Positions 43,145 through 51,863 of a DNA stretch of 64,000 bases are shown here, piece by piece. The notes beneath the pieces were generated by a model. That model did no database searches. It saw nothing but the letters and a program-made list of their open reading frames with translations, and was not told where the DNA came from. Numbering within the stretch: the stretch's first letter is position 1; every line of letters begins with the position of its first letter. The DNA comes from Demequina globuliformis. Lineage in GTDB: Bacteria; Actinomycetota; Actinomycetes; Actinomycetales; Demequinaceae. Where the stretch lies: assembly GCF_000975155.1 (NCBI RefSeq), contig NZ_BBRG01000001.1:1765654-1829653 (forward strand), read 5' to 3'. The translations under genes and the position numbers were made by a program.

Positions 43145-43162
43145 TATAACGATTCAATCGTT
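43145..43162 (+). promoter_or_regulatory. Promoter element and operator of the rha lacI gene
   Basis: TATAAC (43145-43150) is a good -10 for the plus-strand lacI gene. It overlaps AACGATT-C-AATCGTT (43148-43162), a perfect 7-bp inverted repeat containing the rha half-site CGATTCAA. This arrangement predicts autoregulation. Confidence 0.55.
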
Positions 43163-43240
43163 AGGATGAGCGGGACGCCGCGTTCCCCGGGGGTGCCGCC
43201 GGCTGTGGGAAGATCGCGTGACATACGGTCAGGAGTATTC

Positions 43241-44257
43241 ATGGGAGTGAGCGTCAAGGAAGTCGCGCAGCGCGCGGGCGTCTCGGTGGGCACCGTCTCG
43301 AACGTGCTCAACCGGCCGGGTTCCGTGCGTGCGGAAACGATTGAACGGGTGCAAGCTGCCATCGCAGACCTCGGCTACGTTCCCAATGACGCGGCCCGCC
43401 AGTTGCGGGCCGGCCAGTCCACGCAGATCGCCCTCGTCGTCCTCGATATGGGCAACCCCTTCTTCACCGACGTGGCCCGCGGCGCAGAGGAACAGGCCGC
43501 GCTGTCGGGGCACACGCTGCTCCTGGCGAACTCAGACGAGTCGCCCGATCGCGAAGCGCTGCACCTCGACCAGTTCGAACGTCAGCGCGTGGCTGGCGTG
43601 CTCCTGGTTCCCACCGCTGACGCGGCCGAGCGGGTCGATCGCCTCCGCGAGCGGGGCATTCCCGTGGTGCTCGTCGACCGTGGAGCCTCAGACCGCTCGG
43701 TAGCTTCAGTGGCTGTCGACGACGTCGCCGGTGGGCGCATGGCCGCGCAACACCTCTTGGATCAAGGGCGCCGCACTCTGGTGTTTGTGGGAGGGCCCGC
43801 CATGCTCGATCAGGTGCGCGACCGTCTGCTCGGTGCCCAGGATGCTGTGGGGAGTGTGCCGGGGGCCAGCCTCGAGGTCGTGCCAACCTCCGGCCTCACG
43901 TTGGACGAGGGAGTCGCTGCTGGCGAGCGCGTGCGCGCCCTTGTCGATGTCGGCGAGTGCGACGCAGTCTTCACCGGCAATGACCTGCTCGCGATCGGCG
44001 TTCAGCAGGCGCTGCTGTCGGGTCCGCAGCCCATGAAGATCCCTGACGATGTGGCGATGGTGGGCTACGACGACATCAGTTTTGCTGCGGCAGCCGTGGT
44101 GCCCATTACGTCGGTGCGCCAGCCTCGTGCTGACATGGGTTCGACCGCCGTCGAACTCCTCCTCAAGGAGCGGGACCTCGCGCCGGACGCGCCCCGGGAA
44201 CACGTGGTGTTTCAGCCCGAGCTTGCCGTACGGCGCTCGTCCGGGGCATCGGCCTGA
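43241..44257 (+). CDS. LacI-family regulator of rhamnose genes
   Basis: This is a 338-aa repressor. The HTH (VSVKEVAQRAGVSVGTVSNVLNRP, residues 3-26) is followed by the hinge and the periplasmic-binding-like domain ending in FQPELAVRRSS. CAGGAG six bases before ATG 43241 sets the start. It is divergent from rhaT across a region with two rha boxes, so it is the best candidate for binding TTGAAWCGATTCAA. A close paralogue lies at 62873-63898. The effector is presumably rhamnose or rhamnulose. Confidence 0.92.
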   Translation: MGVSVKEVAQRAGVSVGTVSNVLNRPGSVRAETIERVQAAIADLGYVPNDAARQLRAGQSTQIALVVLDMGNPFFTDVARGAEEQAALSGHTLLLANSDESPDREALHLDQFERQRVAGVLLVPTADAAERVDRLRERGIPVVLVDRGASDRSVASVAVDDVAGGRMAAQHLLDQGRRTLVFVGGPAMLDQVRDRLLGAQDAVGSVPGASLEVVPTSGLTLDEGVAAGERVRALVDVGECDAVFTGNDLLAIGVQQALLSGPQPMKIPDDVAMVGYDDISFAAAAVVPITSVRQPRADMGSTAVELLLKERDLAPDAPREHVVFQPELAVRRSSGASA

Positions 44258-44314
44258 TTCCTCGAGGTCGCCGTATTCACCCAACGAAACCCGCGTGCCG
44301 CTCGTCTTGGCAGC

Positions 44315-44638
44315 ATGAAGCCACTGGTGTGGATTCCTGCGCTCGCGATCCTCGCCGCGTGCGGGTCTCCGCTGCCGCAGGAGGACCCCGCTGCGGTGGG
44401 GACGGCCGATGCCGTGGTCACCTCGGGTGACACGGTCGACGTCGCCTTTGTGCCGGACGCAGGGTACGAGTATTTCGAAGGCACCACGTTTGTGCTGGGG
44501 TCGGAGATCCCTGTGGGCGGCGTGGTCGACGACGCCGCGCTGATCGCCTCCGGCGACCGCCTGCGCGTATGGACGGACGCATGCGCCGAGTCCTTTCCCG
44601 TGCAGTGCATCGTGACGGCCGTCGAGGTGCTTGACTGA
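44315..44638 (+). CDS. Small putative lipoprotein
   Basis: This 107-aa protein has a short signal peptide ending in the lipobox ILAAC with C16 lipidated. The mature part is acidic, with two further cysteines near the C-terminus (DACAES and VQCIV) that could form a disulfide. I do not recognise a family. It overlaps the possible TTG start of the MBL-fold gene, suggesting co-transcription. Confidence 0.7.
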   Translation: MKPLVWIPALAILAACGSPLPQEDPAAVGTADAVVTSGDTVDVAFVPDAGYEYFEGTTFVLGSEIPVGGVVDDAALIASGDRLRVWTDACAESFPVQCIVTAVEVLD

Positions 44639-44642
44639 GGGG

Positions 44643-45398
44643 ATGGATCCCTCTGTCGCGCTCACCCTCGTGGGTGGTCCCACTGTCGTCATCGAGTACG
44701 CAGGCCTGCGCCTGCTCACCGACCCCACCTTCGACCCGCCTGGCGACTACGGAAACCTCACCAAACTCGTGGGCCCCGCGCTCGATCCCGTGAATCTGTG
44801 GCCGCTGGATGCGGTGCTTCTCAGCCACGACGAGCACGACGACAACCTGGACCTCTCGGGGCGCGGCATCCTCACCGAAGTGCAGCAGGTGCTTACGACG
44901 CCGGGCGGCTCGCAGCGCATTGACCGTGCCCGCGGACTGGAGCCGTGGGAGAGCACGGATCTGTTGGGCGGAGCCGAGGTCGTCACGGTCACCGCGGTGC
45001 CCGCTCAGCACGGGCCTGACGACGTCGCCGAGCACCTGGGTGAAGTGACCGGATTTGTGTTGGAGGCGCAGGGGTGGCCCACGGTGTACATCTCTGGTGA
45101 CAACTCGGAAGTGGCGGTCGTCGAAGCCGTCAAGGAGCGCTATCCGGAGGTGGGTGTCGCGCTGGTCTTTGCCGGCGCCGCGCGAATCTCGCGCCTGGGG
45201 GACGCCCTGCTGACGGTGGATGCGGAACGGCTCTTGCGCATTGGCGAGATCTGGCCAGGTGCCGCGCTGGTGCCCGCCCACATTGATGACTGGGCGCACT
45301 TCACGCAGCCTCGCGACGAGCTGGTTGCCTGGTTCGCCGACCATGACGCGAGCGGCCGTCTTACGCTCGTGGAGCGCGGCGAGCGCATTTTGGTGTAG
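44643..45398 (+). CDS. MBL-fold metal-dependent hydrolase
   Basis: This 251-aa protein has a metallo-beta-lactamase fold. The N-terminal core VALTLVGGPTVVIEYAGLRLLTDPTF is typical of UlaG-like members. The metal motif reads SHDEHDDN (H62, H65, D66) instead of the canonical HxHxDH, so one or both zinc sites differ. SGDNSE supplies a later metal-binding Asp, and PAHIDDWAHF a later His. The start is uncertain: ATG 44643 has GGGG directly before it, and TTG 44631 lies 12 bases upstream inside the lipoprotein gene. The substrate is unknown. Confidence 0.8.
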   Translation: MDPSVALTLVGGPTVVIEYAGLRLLTDPTFDPPGDYGNLTKLVGPALDPVNLWPLDAVLLSHDEHDDNLDLSGRGILTEVQQVLTTPGGSQRIDRARGLEPWESTDLLGGAEVVTVTAVPAQHGPDDVAEHLGEVTGFVLEAQGWPTVYISGDNSEVAVVEAVKERYPEVGVALVFAGAARISRLGDALLTVDAERLLRIGEIWPGAALVPAHIDDWAHFTQPRDELVAWFADHDASGRLTLVERGERILV

Positions 45399-45410
45399 CG
45401 CCGCGCGCTA

Positions 45411-45460
45411 GCAGTCGCTGAGTGCCGCACATCGCATGGATTCCGGCACTCAGCGACTGC
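45411..45460. repeat. Long intergenic palindrome (copy B)
   Basis: GCAGTCGCTGAGTGCCG (45411-45427) and its perfect reverse complement (45444-45460) flank a 16-base loop. The arms extend imperfectly into CCGCGC and GCGCGG. It lies between convergent genes and shares 15 of 17 arm positions with copy A at 28106. Confidence 0.75.
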
Positions 45461-45488
45461 CAGCGCGGTCAGGCGAGGCGGGGCGAGG

Positions 45489-46352
45489 TTAGGCGAGGTG
45501 GGGTGCGACCGCAGCGCTGAAGGCCTCAGCGGTGCGGCGCGCGACCGCAGCGTACGGCGCTGCCCAGATGTCCTCGTTGAAAATCTCGACTTCAACATCG
45601 CCGGTGTAGCCCGCTGCCTCCACGGCGGCGGTGAGGGGGCCAAAGTCGATCACGCCGTCGCCGGTGTGGTGGCGCGACAGCAGCACATCCGCCGGGAGCG
45701 GGGTCTTCCAGTCGCACACCTGGTAGCTGGCGATCCGGCCTTCACGGCCGGCGCGCTCAATCTGCGCCACAACCTCCGGATCCCAGAAGATGTGGAACGT
45801 GTCGACGGTGGCGCCTACCACGGCCGGGTCAAACGGGGCCGCGAGGTCCAGCGCCTGACCCAGAGTCGACACCACCGCGCGGTCGGTGACGTACATCGGA
45901 TGCAAGGGCTCAATCGCGAGGGTGACCCCGGCATCGGCCGCTACCGGCGCCAACTCTTCCAGCGCATCCGCGACGCGGCCGCGCGCACCTGCCAAGTCCC
46001 GCGAGTCGCCCGGTAGCCCACCCGCGACGAGCACCAACACTGCGCGTGAACCCGGCGCGCCAGCTGCAGCGATCCTCGCGGTCTCTTCGATGGCGACCTT
46101 GTTGTCCTCGATCGAGGCGCGGCGCTGCTCACCTTCTGGCAGCGTGAAGAACCCCGCCCGGCAATGAGTCGAGACGCGCAGTCCCGAGTCAGCGATCATG
46201 CGCTCGGCCTCGGCGAGTCCCAGGTCCTGGACAGGCTCACGCCAGGTTCCCAGGGCTGGGATGCCCGCTGCCTGGCAAGCCTCGAGGGCCTCGGCGAGCG
46301 AGGCCCTCTTGACGGTTGCCTGGTTCAAGGACAGGCGCGGGTGCGCACTCAT
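45489..46352 (-). CDS. Sugar phosphate isomerase/epimerase (AP endonuclease 2-type TIM barrel)
   Basis: This is a 287-aa xylose-isomerase-like TIM barrel. Likely metal ligands are in LAIEPLHPMY, TVDTFHIFWDP and VEVEIFNED. Members epimerise or isomerise keto-sugars and related polyols. ATG 46352 overlaps the DUF993 stop, and the gene is third in the operon with a Gfo/Idh dehydrogenase. Such dehydrogenase plus isomerase pairs occur in inositol and 3-keto-sugar pathways; the exact substrate here is unknown. Confidence 0.85.
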   Translation of the reverse strand: MSAHPRLSLNQATVKRASLAEALEACQAAGIPALGTWREPVQDLGLAEAERMIADSGLRVSTHCRAGFFTLPEGEQRRASIEDNKVAIEETARIAAAGAPGSRAVLVLVAGGLPGDSRDLAGARGRVADALEELAPVAADAGVTLAIEPLHPMYVTDRAVVSTLGQALDLAAPFDPAVVGATVDTFHIFWDPEVVAQIERAGREGRIASYQVCDWKTPLPADVLLSRHHTGDGVIDFGPLTAAVEAAGYTGDVEVEIFNEDIWAAPYAAVARRTAEAFSAAVAPHLA

Positions 46353-47512
46353 GGCGCCTCGATTCCATTGACAGCCAGCATGGAGTGCCAGCGCGCGAGC
46401 GCGAGTTCAGGATGCTCGAATGCGCCGCAGGCATTCGCGAGTTCCACGATGCGGGATAGGTGCGGAAGGCTGCGGGCGCCGTGAAGGCCGCCGACCATCT
46501 GGAACGCGCCTTGGTGTCCATTGAGCCACGACATGAACGCCACACCGGTCTTGTAGTAGAAGGTGGGCGTCGCGAAGATCTGCCGCGACAGCGCCTCGGT
46601 CGGTTCGAGGATTTGCCGGTAGCGCTCAATCTCACCTGCGTCGAGGGCCTGGATGGCGGCCGATGCATGGGGTGCGATCGCGGTGAACGCACCCAGGAGG
46701 GCGTCCGAATGGCCGTGATCGTCGCCTTCGATGAGCGAGCTGTAGTGGTAGTCGTCGCCCGTGAGCATGCGCACGCCGTCGGGGAGGCGGCGCCGCACCG
46801 AGATTTCTGACTCGGTGTCGAGAAGGCTCATCTTCACACCACTGACCGCCTGCGGGTGTGCCTCGATGATGTCGATGAGGACGTTGGCCGCCTCTCGCCA
46901 GTCATCGGAGCCAAAGTAGCCCGCGAGGTTGGGGTCAAAGGCCGTGCCGAGCCAGTGCAGGACCACGGGTGTCGCAGAGACGGACAGTACCTCGTTGTAC
47001 ACGCGGCGGTAGTCGTCCGCACTGTTTGCGGCGCGGGCCAGATGGCGGCTGGCCATGAGCACGACGCCGGCACCGGCGTCTTCCGCATGGAAGAGTTGCT
47101 CTTTGTAGGCGTCGATCACCTGGTCGAGCGTGATCGCTTCATCCTCGACGTGGTCGGTGTTGACGCCGACCACGAGGCTCGCGCCTGCAGCCGTGGCCTC
47201 GGCCGCTGAACGCCGGATGAGCTCTCGGGTCGCGGCGGGGTCCAGGCCCATGTTGCGCTGGGCGGTGTCCATGGCGTCGGCCACACCCAGTCCCCACGAG
47301 AACACGTGGTGCCGGTAGGCGAGGGTCGCGTCCCAGTCGATGTCCGCCGGCTGCCCAGGCGTGTTGTCGGCGTGCGGATGGGGAATCACGTGCGCGGCCG
47401 CGTAAGCGACGCGGGACGTGAACGGCGCGCTCGGCCTCGTGAAGGCCAGGGCGTCCGCGAGCTCGACACGACGGGTCGAGCCGGTGCCGTCTAGCAGGGT
47501 CAGACTCGTCAC
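46349..47512 (-). CDS. DUF993 protein (DapA-like TIM barrel)
   Basis: This 387-aa protein matches the DUF993 family (Pfam PF06187), distant relatives of dihydrodipicolinate synthase-type lyases: DWDATLAYRHHVFSWGLGVADAMDTAQRNMGLD, VVGVNTDHVED, VVLHWLGTAFDPNLAGYFGS and FYYKTGVAFMSWLNGHQ. A class I aldolase mechanism is likely, with the lysine in SGVKMSLLD as a candidate Schiff-base residue; this is inference. GTG 47512 begins one base after the stop of the Gfo/Idh gene. A longer open frame upstream is an antisense-type artefact inside that gene. Confidence 0.85.
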   Translation of the reverse strand: MTSLTLLDGTGSTRRVELADALAFTRPSAPFTSRVAYAAAHVIPHPHADNTPGQPADIDWDATLAYRHHVFSWGLGVADAMDTAQRNMGLDPAATRELIRRSAAEATAAGASLVVGVNTDHVEDEAITLDQVIDAYKEQLFHAEDAGAGVVLMASRHLARAANSADDYRRVYNEVLSVSATPVVLHWLGTAFDPNLAGYFGSDDWREAANVLIDIIEAHPQAVSGVKMSLLDTESEISVRRRLPDGVRMLTGDDYHYSSLIEGDDHGHSDALLGAFTAIAPHASAAIQALDAGEIERYRQILEPTEALSRQIFATPTFYYKTGVAFMSWLNGHQGAFQMVGGLHGARSLPHLSRIVELANACGAFEHPELALARWHSMLAVNGIEAP

Positions 47513-47513
47513 G

Positions 47514-48671
47514 CTATGCCTCCGCCGAGACCTCGGGGATGGCCACCCGTGACCCGGTGCTGTGGGACTCGAGGCCCCTTTCCGCGAGCAGCATGCCGCG
47601 GGCTCCGGCGAGGAAGTCGTACTCGTGGGGGGCGTCTTCGACGACGTGGCGGATGAACTGCTCCCACTGTGCGCGGAAGCCGTTGACGTTGTCTTCCGTG
47701 TCGGGAACCTCGACCCACGTGGAGTCGAAGTCGATCTCGTTCTTGAGGTCAGGGTTCCACACGGGCTTGGGGGTGGCGTTGCGGGGCTGGATCTTGCAGC
47801 CAAAGAGGCCAACGACGGCCGAGCCGTGCGTGCCGTCAACCTGGAACTCAACCAGCTCGTCACGGTTGACGCGCGTGGTCCAGCTGGAGTTGATTTGCGC
47901 GGTGATGCCACCCGCGAGTTCGAAGATGCCGTACGCAGCGTCATCTGCGGTAGCGGCGTAGCGCTCGCCGCCTTCGTCGACGCGCTCGGGGATTTCCGTC
48001 GCGACGTGTGCGTAGACGGACTGCACGGTGCCAAAGAGGTTCTCGAGCACGTAGTTCCAGTGCGGGAACATGTCGACCACAATGCCGCCACCGTCTTCCG
48101 AGCGGTAGTTCCATGAGGGGCGCTGGGAGGGGTGCCAGTCACCTTCGAACACCCAGTAGCCAAACTCGCCGCGCACGGACAGGATGCGGCCAAAGAACCC
48201 TGAGTCGATCAGGCGGCGCAGCTTCAGGAGCCCCGGGAGGTACAGCTTGTCGTGCACCACGCCGTTCTTGATGCCGGCCTGGGTGGCCAGGCGGGCCAGT
48301 TCGAGGGCGTCCTCGAACGTTTCCGCGGTGGGCTTCTCCGTGTAGATGGCCTTGCCGGCGGCGATGGCCTTCTTGATCGCTGCCGAACGGGCCTTCGTCA
48401 CAAGGAAGTCGGCGTAGATCTGCCAGCGGTCGTCCGCCAGTGCGGCATCGAGGTCGGTCGTGTAGTGCTCAATGCCGTGACGCTGCGCGAGGTCACGGAG
48501 CTTGGCCTCTGAACGGCCCACGAGCAGGGGCTCCACCTGCACGCGCGTGCCGTCAGACAGTTCCACGCCGCCCTCGTCGCGGATGGCCAGGATGGAGCGC
48601 ACCAGGTGCTGGCGGTAGCCCATGCGCCCTGACGCGCCGTTCATGATGATTCCAATGGTGGTGTCGGCCAC
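47514..48671 (-). CDS. Gfo/Idh/MocA family oxidoreductase (DUF993 operon)
   Basis: This is a 385-aa NAD(P)-dependent dehydrogenase. The Rossmann motif is MNGASGRMGYRQH (10-22) and EKP is at 112-114. GYWVFEGDWHPSQRPSWNYRSEDGGG is a well-conserved substrate-side segment of this subfamily. GTG 48671 has GAGAGG upstream. It is first in the operon with DUF993 and the TIM barrel, behind a LacI-type operator. It probably oxidises a hydroxyl of a sugar or cyclitol before the lyase step. Confidence 0.88.
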   Translation of the reverse strand: MADTTIGIIMNGASGRMGYRQHLVRSILAIRDEGGVELSDGTRVQVEPLLVGRSEAKLRDLAQRHGIEHYTTDLDAALADDRWQIYADFLVTKARSAAIKKAIAAGKAIYTEKPTAETFEDALELARLATQAGIKNGVVHDKLYLPGLLKLRRLIDSGFFGRILSVRGEFGYWVFEGDWHPSQRPSWNYRSEDGGGIVVDMFPHWNYVLENLFGTVQSVYAHVATEIPERVDEGGERYAATADDAAYGIFELAGGITAQINSSWTTRVNRDELVEFQVDGTHGSAVVGLFGCKIQPRNATPKPVWNPDLKNEIDFDSTWVEVPDTEDNVNGFRAQWEQFIRHVVEDAPHEYDFLAGARGMLLAERGLESHSTGSRVAIPEVSAEA

Positions 48672-48729
48672 GATGCCTCTCAATCGGTAGGTCCCCGGCG
48701 CGTCGTTGCGCGGGGGATCAGCGGTCTTT

Positions 48730-48776
48730 GGAAAACGCTTACCGTGAGTGTAGGGCGCAAGTAGGGGTGGGCGCAA
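48730..48776 (-). promoter_or_regulatory. Promoter and operator of the DUF993 operon
   Basis: On the minus strand TTGCGC (48771-48776) and TACACT (48747-48752) are spaced 18 bp. The imperfect palindrome GGAAAACGCTTACC (48730-48743) covers the predicted start. The LacI gene just upstream on the same strand is a likely binder. Confidence 0.55.
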
Positions 48777-48851
48777 GATGGTGGCCGCGCGTCGGCGCGG
48801 GTAGGGCGCCGGAGCCGGGTGACGTGTGGGTGGGGGACGATGCCCGAAGGG

Positions 48852-49943
48852 TTACCGCTGCGGCGTGGACTCGCGGATCACGACCTCAGCCTCGACGACC
48901 TCAGCGTCGGCGGCATCGTCGTCGATGGCCAGCGACAAGGCGCGGTGCCCGACCTCGGTCAGCGGCAGTTGCACCGTGGTGAGCCGCGGAGTGACGTCGC
49001 GCAAGGTTGGGATGTCGTCAAAGCCAGCGACGGCAAGGTCGCGTCCCGGTTCGATTCCCGCGTCGCGTAGCGCGGACATCGCGCCCACGGCCATGACGTC
49101 GTTGACGGCGAAGACCATGTCGAGGTCATCAAGTCCGCTCGCGATCAACTGTTGCATTCCCTCGTAGCCGCCGTCGCGAGTGAATGCCGTCGAGATGATC
49201 CGGCGAGACGGAATGGCGTGGCCGGCCGCGGCAAAGCACTCGGCAAACCCAGACAGGCGATCGTCGGACGTCCTCAGCCCCGCGGGCCCCCCGAGCCGAT
49301 CCGCCGCCTTCGCAGACGGCTCGTCCGAGGTGCCCACCAGCGAGGGGCCGGCGAGCACGGCGGGGGAGCGGTAACCGCGCTCGAGCAGTGCGGCCGCGAG
49401 CTTGCGGGCGCCGCCGCTGTTGTCGATCGGGACCGCCCGAAAGTCCTCGCTCGGGGTGCTGATGAAGACCGCGCGCCCACCGTTGGCCTCGTAGGCCTCG
49501 AGTTCGCGTTGAAGCTCATCCGCATGCGGGTCGTTCGCGCGGCGAGACGCGGCCAGGATGATGGCTCGCGCGCGCTGGCCGCGCATCGCGCGCACCAGGT
49601 CGACCTCGCGCTGGGAGTCGCGTTCAGTTTGTGACATTGCCACGATGAGTGCGCGCTCGGTTGCTGCGCTCACCACTCCAGATGCGATGGAAGAGAAGTA
49701 CGGGTCGGTCACATCGCCAACGAGCAGGGCCACCGTAGTGGTGGTGCCGCGAGCGACCGCCTGAGCGGAGGCGTTTGCGGCGTAGCCCAGCCTGCGTGCG
49801 GCATCGAGAACCAGCGTCCGGTTCGACTCTTTGACGTTGCGGGTGGAGCCATTGATGGCGCGGGAGGCGGTGGCAAGCGACACTCCTGCTTCACGCGCGA
49901 CATCGTGCAGGGTGGCTGCTGACGTGCGGTCGTGCTCGGTCAC
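48852..49943 (-). CDS. LacI-family regulator (DUF993/DUF6807 loci)
   Basis: This is a 363-aa repressor with HTH ATLHDVAREAGVSLATASRAINGS (residues about 9-32), hinge, and effector domain ending in EVVIRESTPQR. GTG 49943 follows GAGGAG at good spacing; ATG 49961 has no ribosome binding site. It lies 180 bases upstream of the Gfo/Idh-DUF993-TIM operon on the same strand and is divergent from the DUF6807 operon. Palindromes of one family flank it on both sides (48730 and 50108), so it may control both operons. Confidence 0.9.
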   Translation of the reverse strand: MTEHDRTSAATLHDVAREAGVSLATASRAINGSTRNVKESNRTLVLDAARRLGYAANASAQAVARGTTTTVALLVGDVTDPYFSSIASGVVSAATERALIVAMSQTERDSQREVDLVRAMRGQRARAIILAASRRANDPHADELQRELEAYEANGGRAVFISTPSEDFRAVPIDNSGGARKLAAALLERGYRSPAVLAGPSLVGTSDEPSAKAADRLGGPAGLRTSDDRLSGFAECFAAAGHAIPSRRIISTAFTRDGGYEGMQQLIASGLDDLDMVFAVNDVMAVGAMSALRDAGIEPGRDLAVAGFDDIPTLRDVTPRLTTVQLPLTEVGHRALSLAIDDDAADAEVVEAEVVIRESTPQR

Positions 49944-50090
49944 GTTGCTCCTCAGGCTCATGGCCGCGAATGCGGCGCGTGTGCGGCACGCGCGCTGGCG
50001 GTCGTCGTTGACGCCGTGGCGCGGCTGGCCACGCCGCTAGCCTGGCACGGCGCGCCGGGTATGTCACGTGCGTCGCCCAGCGTGTCCATG

Positions 50091-50121
50091 TACTGTGGCC
50101 ACACGGCGGGAAGCGCTTTCC
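50091..50121 (+). promoter_or_regulatory. Operator upstream of the DUF6807 operon
   Basis: GGGAAGCGCTTTCC (50108-50121) is a 14-bp palindrome with one mismatched pair and belongs to the GGAAAGCGCTTTCC family. TACTGT at 50091-50096 is a plausible -10, placing the operator across the start. No good -35 is evident. The rest of the 49944-50226 gap shows nothing else I can name. Confidence 0.5.
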
Positions 50122-50226
50122 GTCTTGACGGGAGAGCTTTGGCCTGGCTTGAGGCTCGTCGCCCGGCGGGCCGGGCCCCAGCGGTTCCCAGGCTCAATGA
50201 AGGACCCTCAAAGGAGAGATGAACCC

Positions 50227-51138
50227 GTGGTTCACCTGCACGCGTCGGTCAAGGATGACCGAGTTGTCATGTCAGCGGGCGATGTCGAGTTGGCTCACTA
50301 CGTCACCCGGCCCACTGATGTGCGACTGGAGTCGCCGCGCCCGTACCTCAGCCCTATCCGCACGCTTGCGGGTGACGTCGTATCTCTCTTCCGCCCGCAC
50401 GACCATGTGTGGCACAAGGGCATCGCGTGGTCGTTGCCGGTCGTGGGGGATGAGAACTTCTGGGGAGGCCCCACCTTTGTGCGGGGCCAGGGTTACGTGC
50501 AATTGCCCAACAACGGCGAACAGCGTCACGTGAGCATTGACGTCGCCCGTAAGGGTGAGGCGCTGTCCCTGGTACATCACCTCGATTGGGTGACAGAGGC
50601 AGGCGAGCACCTCTTCGCTGAGCGGCGTGAGCTTGGCGCGGCCGTGGTGGACGACCGCACGTGGGAACTGACCTTTGCCACCACCATGACGTCGTTGTGT
50701 GACCATGCGGTGAGCCTCGGTTCGCCCACGACCAGGGGCCGCGATAACGCGGGCTACGGCGGACTGTTCTGGCGCGGACCCCGGTCGTTTACGGGCGGCC
50801 CCATTCTGGCTCCCGGCGGGGAGGGCGGTGACGAACTGCGTGGCGCGCGGGCGCCGTGGATGGGCTTCCGGGGCACTCACGACGGGTCGGGAGCGGTGTC
50901 AACCGTGGTGATGGTCGACGCGCCCACGAATGAGGCTCACCCGCCCCAATGGTTCGCGCGCTCCGAGGACTTTGCTTGCCTGTGCCCGGCGCCGTTCTTC
51001 TCCACCGAACGCCTGGTGGAGCCCGGGTCGCTGGTGCGGGAAGAGTACGCGGTGCTCGTCCACGACGGCGGGTGGGACGTCGCGCAAGCGGATGCTGCCG
51101 CCACGGCCGCTGCCACGCGACTGATGGCCCGGGCATGA
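50227..51138 (+). CDS. Stand-alone DUF6807 (PmoA-like) protein
   Basis: This protein of about 303 aa consists wholly of the domain fused to LacI at 9148-11166. Shared landmarks are RPYLSPIRTLAGD (38-50), DHVWHKG (59-65), WGGPTFVR (79-86) and a C-terminal half with NAGYGGLFWRGPRSF. The first motif includes histidines that could bind metal. No reaction is assigned to this family to my knowledge; members tend to occur beside Gfo/Idh proteins, as here. GTG 50227 has AAGGAG upstream at a longish 10-base spacing; ATG 50197 is an in-frame alternative. The next gene overlaps by ATGA. Confidence 0.85.
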   Translation: MVHLHASVKDDRVVMSAGDVELAHYVTRPTDVRLESPRPYLSPIRTLAGDVVSLFRPHDHVWHKGIAWSLPVVGDENFWGGPTFVRGQGYVQLPNNGEQRHVSIDVARKGEALSLVHHLDWVTEAGEHLFAERRELGAAVVDDRTWELTFATTMTSLCDHAVSLGSPTTRGRDNAGYGGLFWRGPRSFTGGPILAPGGEGGDELRGARAPWMGFRGTHDGSGAVSTVVMVDAPTNEAHPPQWFARSEDFACLCPAPFFSTERLVEPGSLVREEYAVLVHDGGWDVAQADAAATAAATRLMARA

Positions 51139-51863
51139 GTGCACCAGCCATGCCCGGGGGGATCTCGGTCAGCGAACTCAAGGTCTATGAGTCGGTGGCG
51201 CCTGATGGCCTCCGAGGTGGCAGCCCCCACATGCACCTCGTGGCGAGCGAGGCGTATCTGGTCGTGTCCGGAACCGGCGAGATTCACAGCATCGACGCCG
51301 ACGGTTGGCGCGTGACGGAGCTGGCGCCCGGCGACACCGTGTGGTTCGAACCTGGCGTGATTCACCGCGCGGTGAACCGCGACCGCCTCCACCTGCGTGT
51401 GGTCATGTCACACGCAGGCCTGCCTGAGGCTGGCGACGCCGTCATGACGTTCTCCGACTCGGTCCTCGCCGACCCTGAGCGCTACGCGGCCGCCGCGGTG
51501 CTGCCTGGGGCCGATGCCCCTGATAGCGAGCGACTGGCCGCGGCTGAGAGGCGGCGCGACCAGGCAGTGGCGGGCTACCAGGACCTGTTTCAGGCCGGAC
51601 GGCCGGGCGTGGTGGACGACGTCGCGCTCGCGGCATTCCGTCGCCGCGCAGTGGACCTGGTGGCCGGTCGCGCTGAGGAGTGGCGACGCATCCACGATGC
51701 CACGACGGGGCGGGCCGCCTCGACAGCGCTCGGCTACCTCGAGCATCTCGTCAACCGCGATGCCTCCTACCTAGACCACGGCCGCATTGCGCGCGCCGCC
51801 ACCACCCCCGCCTACGGCATGTGCGGCACCCTGGTGACCGTCACAAAGGAAGGACTGTCATGA
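51135..51863 (+). CDS. Cupin-domain protein
   Basis: This is a 242-aa protein. Residues 12-90 form a cupin with the metal set H32, H34, E39 and H77 (PHMHLVASEAY...PGVIHRAV). The remaining 150 residues are helical and Arg/Ala-rich, with no family I recognise. It could be an isomerase or epimerase, or a sugar-binding partner. It overlaps DUF6807 and the following Gfo/Idh gene by ATGA at each end, so the three are translated together. Confidence 0.82.
   Translation: MSAPAMPGGISVSELKVYESVAPDGLRGGSPHMHLVASEAYLVVSGTGEIHSIDADGWRVTELAPGDTVWFEPGVIHRAVNRDRLHLRVVMSHAGLPEAGDAVMTFSDSVLADPERYAAAAVLPGADAPDSERLAAAERRRDQAVAGYQDLFQAGRPGVVDDVALAAFRRRAVDLVAGRAEEWRRIHDATTGRAASTALGYLEHLVNRDASYLDHGRIARAATTPAYGMCGTLVTVTKEGLS

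Noticed and set aside
44631..44642. TTG 44631 as the MBL-fold start
   Set aside because: ATG 44643 starts nearer the conserved domain; the four extra residues add nothing recognisable. The choice stays uncertain.
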